Source: Arachis hypogaea (taxonomy: Eukaryota; Streptophyta; Magnoliopsida; Fabales; Fabaceae). From it: a stretch of DNA of 64,000 nucleotides. Under the pieces are notes generated by a model that was not told the origin of the DNA, made no database searches, and saw nothing but the letters and a program-made list of their open reading frames with translations. The position numbers and the translations under genes are program-made. Position 1 is the first letter of the stretch; the number at the start of each line of letters is the position of its first letter. The stretch lies in the NCBI RefSeq assembly GCF_003086295.3, contig NC_092048.1, positions 90,004,626 to 90,068,625 of the forward strand. Reading direction: 5' to 3'. Shown in pieces: positions 63,256 to 64,000 of the stretch.

Positions 63256-64000
63256 TGATAAACCCATATTTCATGAGTTCTTTTGTGCTTAATTTGAGTG
63301 ATTTATACAATCCTTCACCCACTTATTCACATTAATTACATAATTTTACTTTCCCTTCCTTATTATGTCATATTGTGAAAAACATGTTTCCTAAGCTTTA
63401 AAAATTAATTATTTTAATTACCTTTATTTCCATTCGATGCCGTGATCAGTGTGTTGAGTAGTTTCAGATTTTCTAAGGCAGAATGACTTAAAGGATGGAA
63501 AAGAAAACATACTAAAATGGAAGGAGAAAGCAAAACGGAGCTTTAAGGAAACTGGTATCCACGCGATCGCATGGACGACGCGATCGCGTGCCAAGCACGA
63601 ATCAGCAGCGACGCGGCCGCATGACTGACGCGACTGCGCGCCTTAAGCAGAACGCATATGACGCGGTCGCATGACTGACGCGACCGCGTGGCAAGGAAAA
63701 GCTCCAAATGACACGACCGCGTGACAGAGGCCACGCATCAGAATTTACAGAATGCGCCCCCAACGAATTCTGAAGCCCTTTTTGGCCCAGATCCAAGTAC
63801 AGACAGCATAGACCAGAGGTTATAAAGTATGGGAATGCACCCATTCGAAGAGAGCTCACATATTTTACCTTTCAATGATTTAGATTTAGTTGAGAGGGAG
63901 ATCTTCTCTCTCTCTTTTAGGATTTAGGATTTCTTCTTGTTTTAAGAGTAACTCTGGATCCCAAGTTTAATGTTCTTTTAATTTAGTTTTACTTTTATTT
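63256..64000 (+). repeat. 3' LTR of element K (first 745 bp, cut by window end)
   Basis: Near-identical to 54851-55590, with its palindrome array at 63555-63735 and TATA box near 63818. A few differences, for example ATGACACGACCGCGTGACAGAGGCC against ATGACGCGACCGCGTGACCC. Confidence 0.93.

Larger units (their letters stand above)
54851..64000 (+). mobile_element. Element K: LTR retrotransposon with orphan ORF and env-like ORF (3' end outside window)
   Basis: 5' LTR 54851-56338, tRNA-Asp-type primer site, orphan ORF, post-ORF stem-loop, CGCGATCGCG array, C-rich stretch, env-like ORF, two AGGA stem-loops, 3' LTR from 63256. No gag, protease, reverse transcriptase or integrase, so non-autonomous. 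A different family from A-G, yet with the same kinds of cis elements. Confidence 0.92.

Overview
The window is plant nuclear DNA, most likely from a legume of the peanut genus (Arachis). Reasons: LTRs beginning TGATGAGCGGATAATTT closely resemble the FIDEL-type Ty3/gypsy elements I remember from peanut (recognition by eye, no search run); there are tRNA-Asp primer-binding sites, a MULE, tRNA-derived SINEs, GT-AG introns, and one intact nuclear-type gene, a plant cytidine deaminase.

Layout. 1-40534 is a nest of Ty3/gypsy LTR elements of the kind with an env-like third ORF. A (1-5388, +) is non-autonomous with one orphan ORF and sits in the integrase of B (5389-8583 and 16298-18778, +). C (8584-16297, +) is a complete relative of A with target duplication ACCTT, inserted in the 3' part of B. 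D (18779-20494 and 34316-about 36650, -) is a gag-protease element split by E (20495-34315, -; target duplication GCTAG), which carries full-length but broken gag-pro-pol. E itself contains solo LTR F (22708-25853, +). G (about 36706-40534, -) is a 5' LTR, leader and truncated gag fused to D through a 49-bp fold-back. 40881-43727 is an internally deleted MULE with a transposase remnant and, on the opposite strand, a broken two-exon GRF zinc-finger gene. 43739-54850 is AT-rich intergenic DNA around the cytidine deaminase gene (51171-52085), with a MULE-type MITE, a fold-back element, one SINE monomer and a SINE dimer. 54851-64000 is element K (+), with an orphan ORF, a broken env-like ORF and a second LTR cut by the window end.

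Cytidine deaminase is the only host gene I can support. The transposons are mostly dead: nonsense codons, frameshifts, a lost integrase catalytic residue. The orphan ORFs of C and K are open; that of A is open but frameshifted at its start.

The strongest unexplained signal is RNA-like. Otherwise divergent elements share (1) a stem-loop with an AGGA-type loop followed by an AAGTTTGGTGT or AAGTGTGGNGAGG tract, before the 3' LTR and again inside the element; (2) a GGG-AGGYAA-CCC stem-loop just after the stop codon of the first or pol ORF; (3) a TTGGAAAG...CTTTCCAA hairpin module in the LTR; (4) a U5 terminal module. Stems (1) and (2), and partly (4), differ between families by changes that keep pairing. 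In addition, every LTR has an array of short self-complementary words, roughly 200-400 bp in from its 5' end, whose sequence differs by family. These look like shared cis-acting RNA signals that could let autonomous copies mobilise the orphan-ORF elements. That function is inference.
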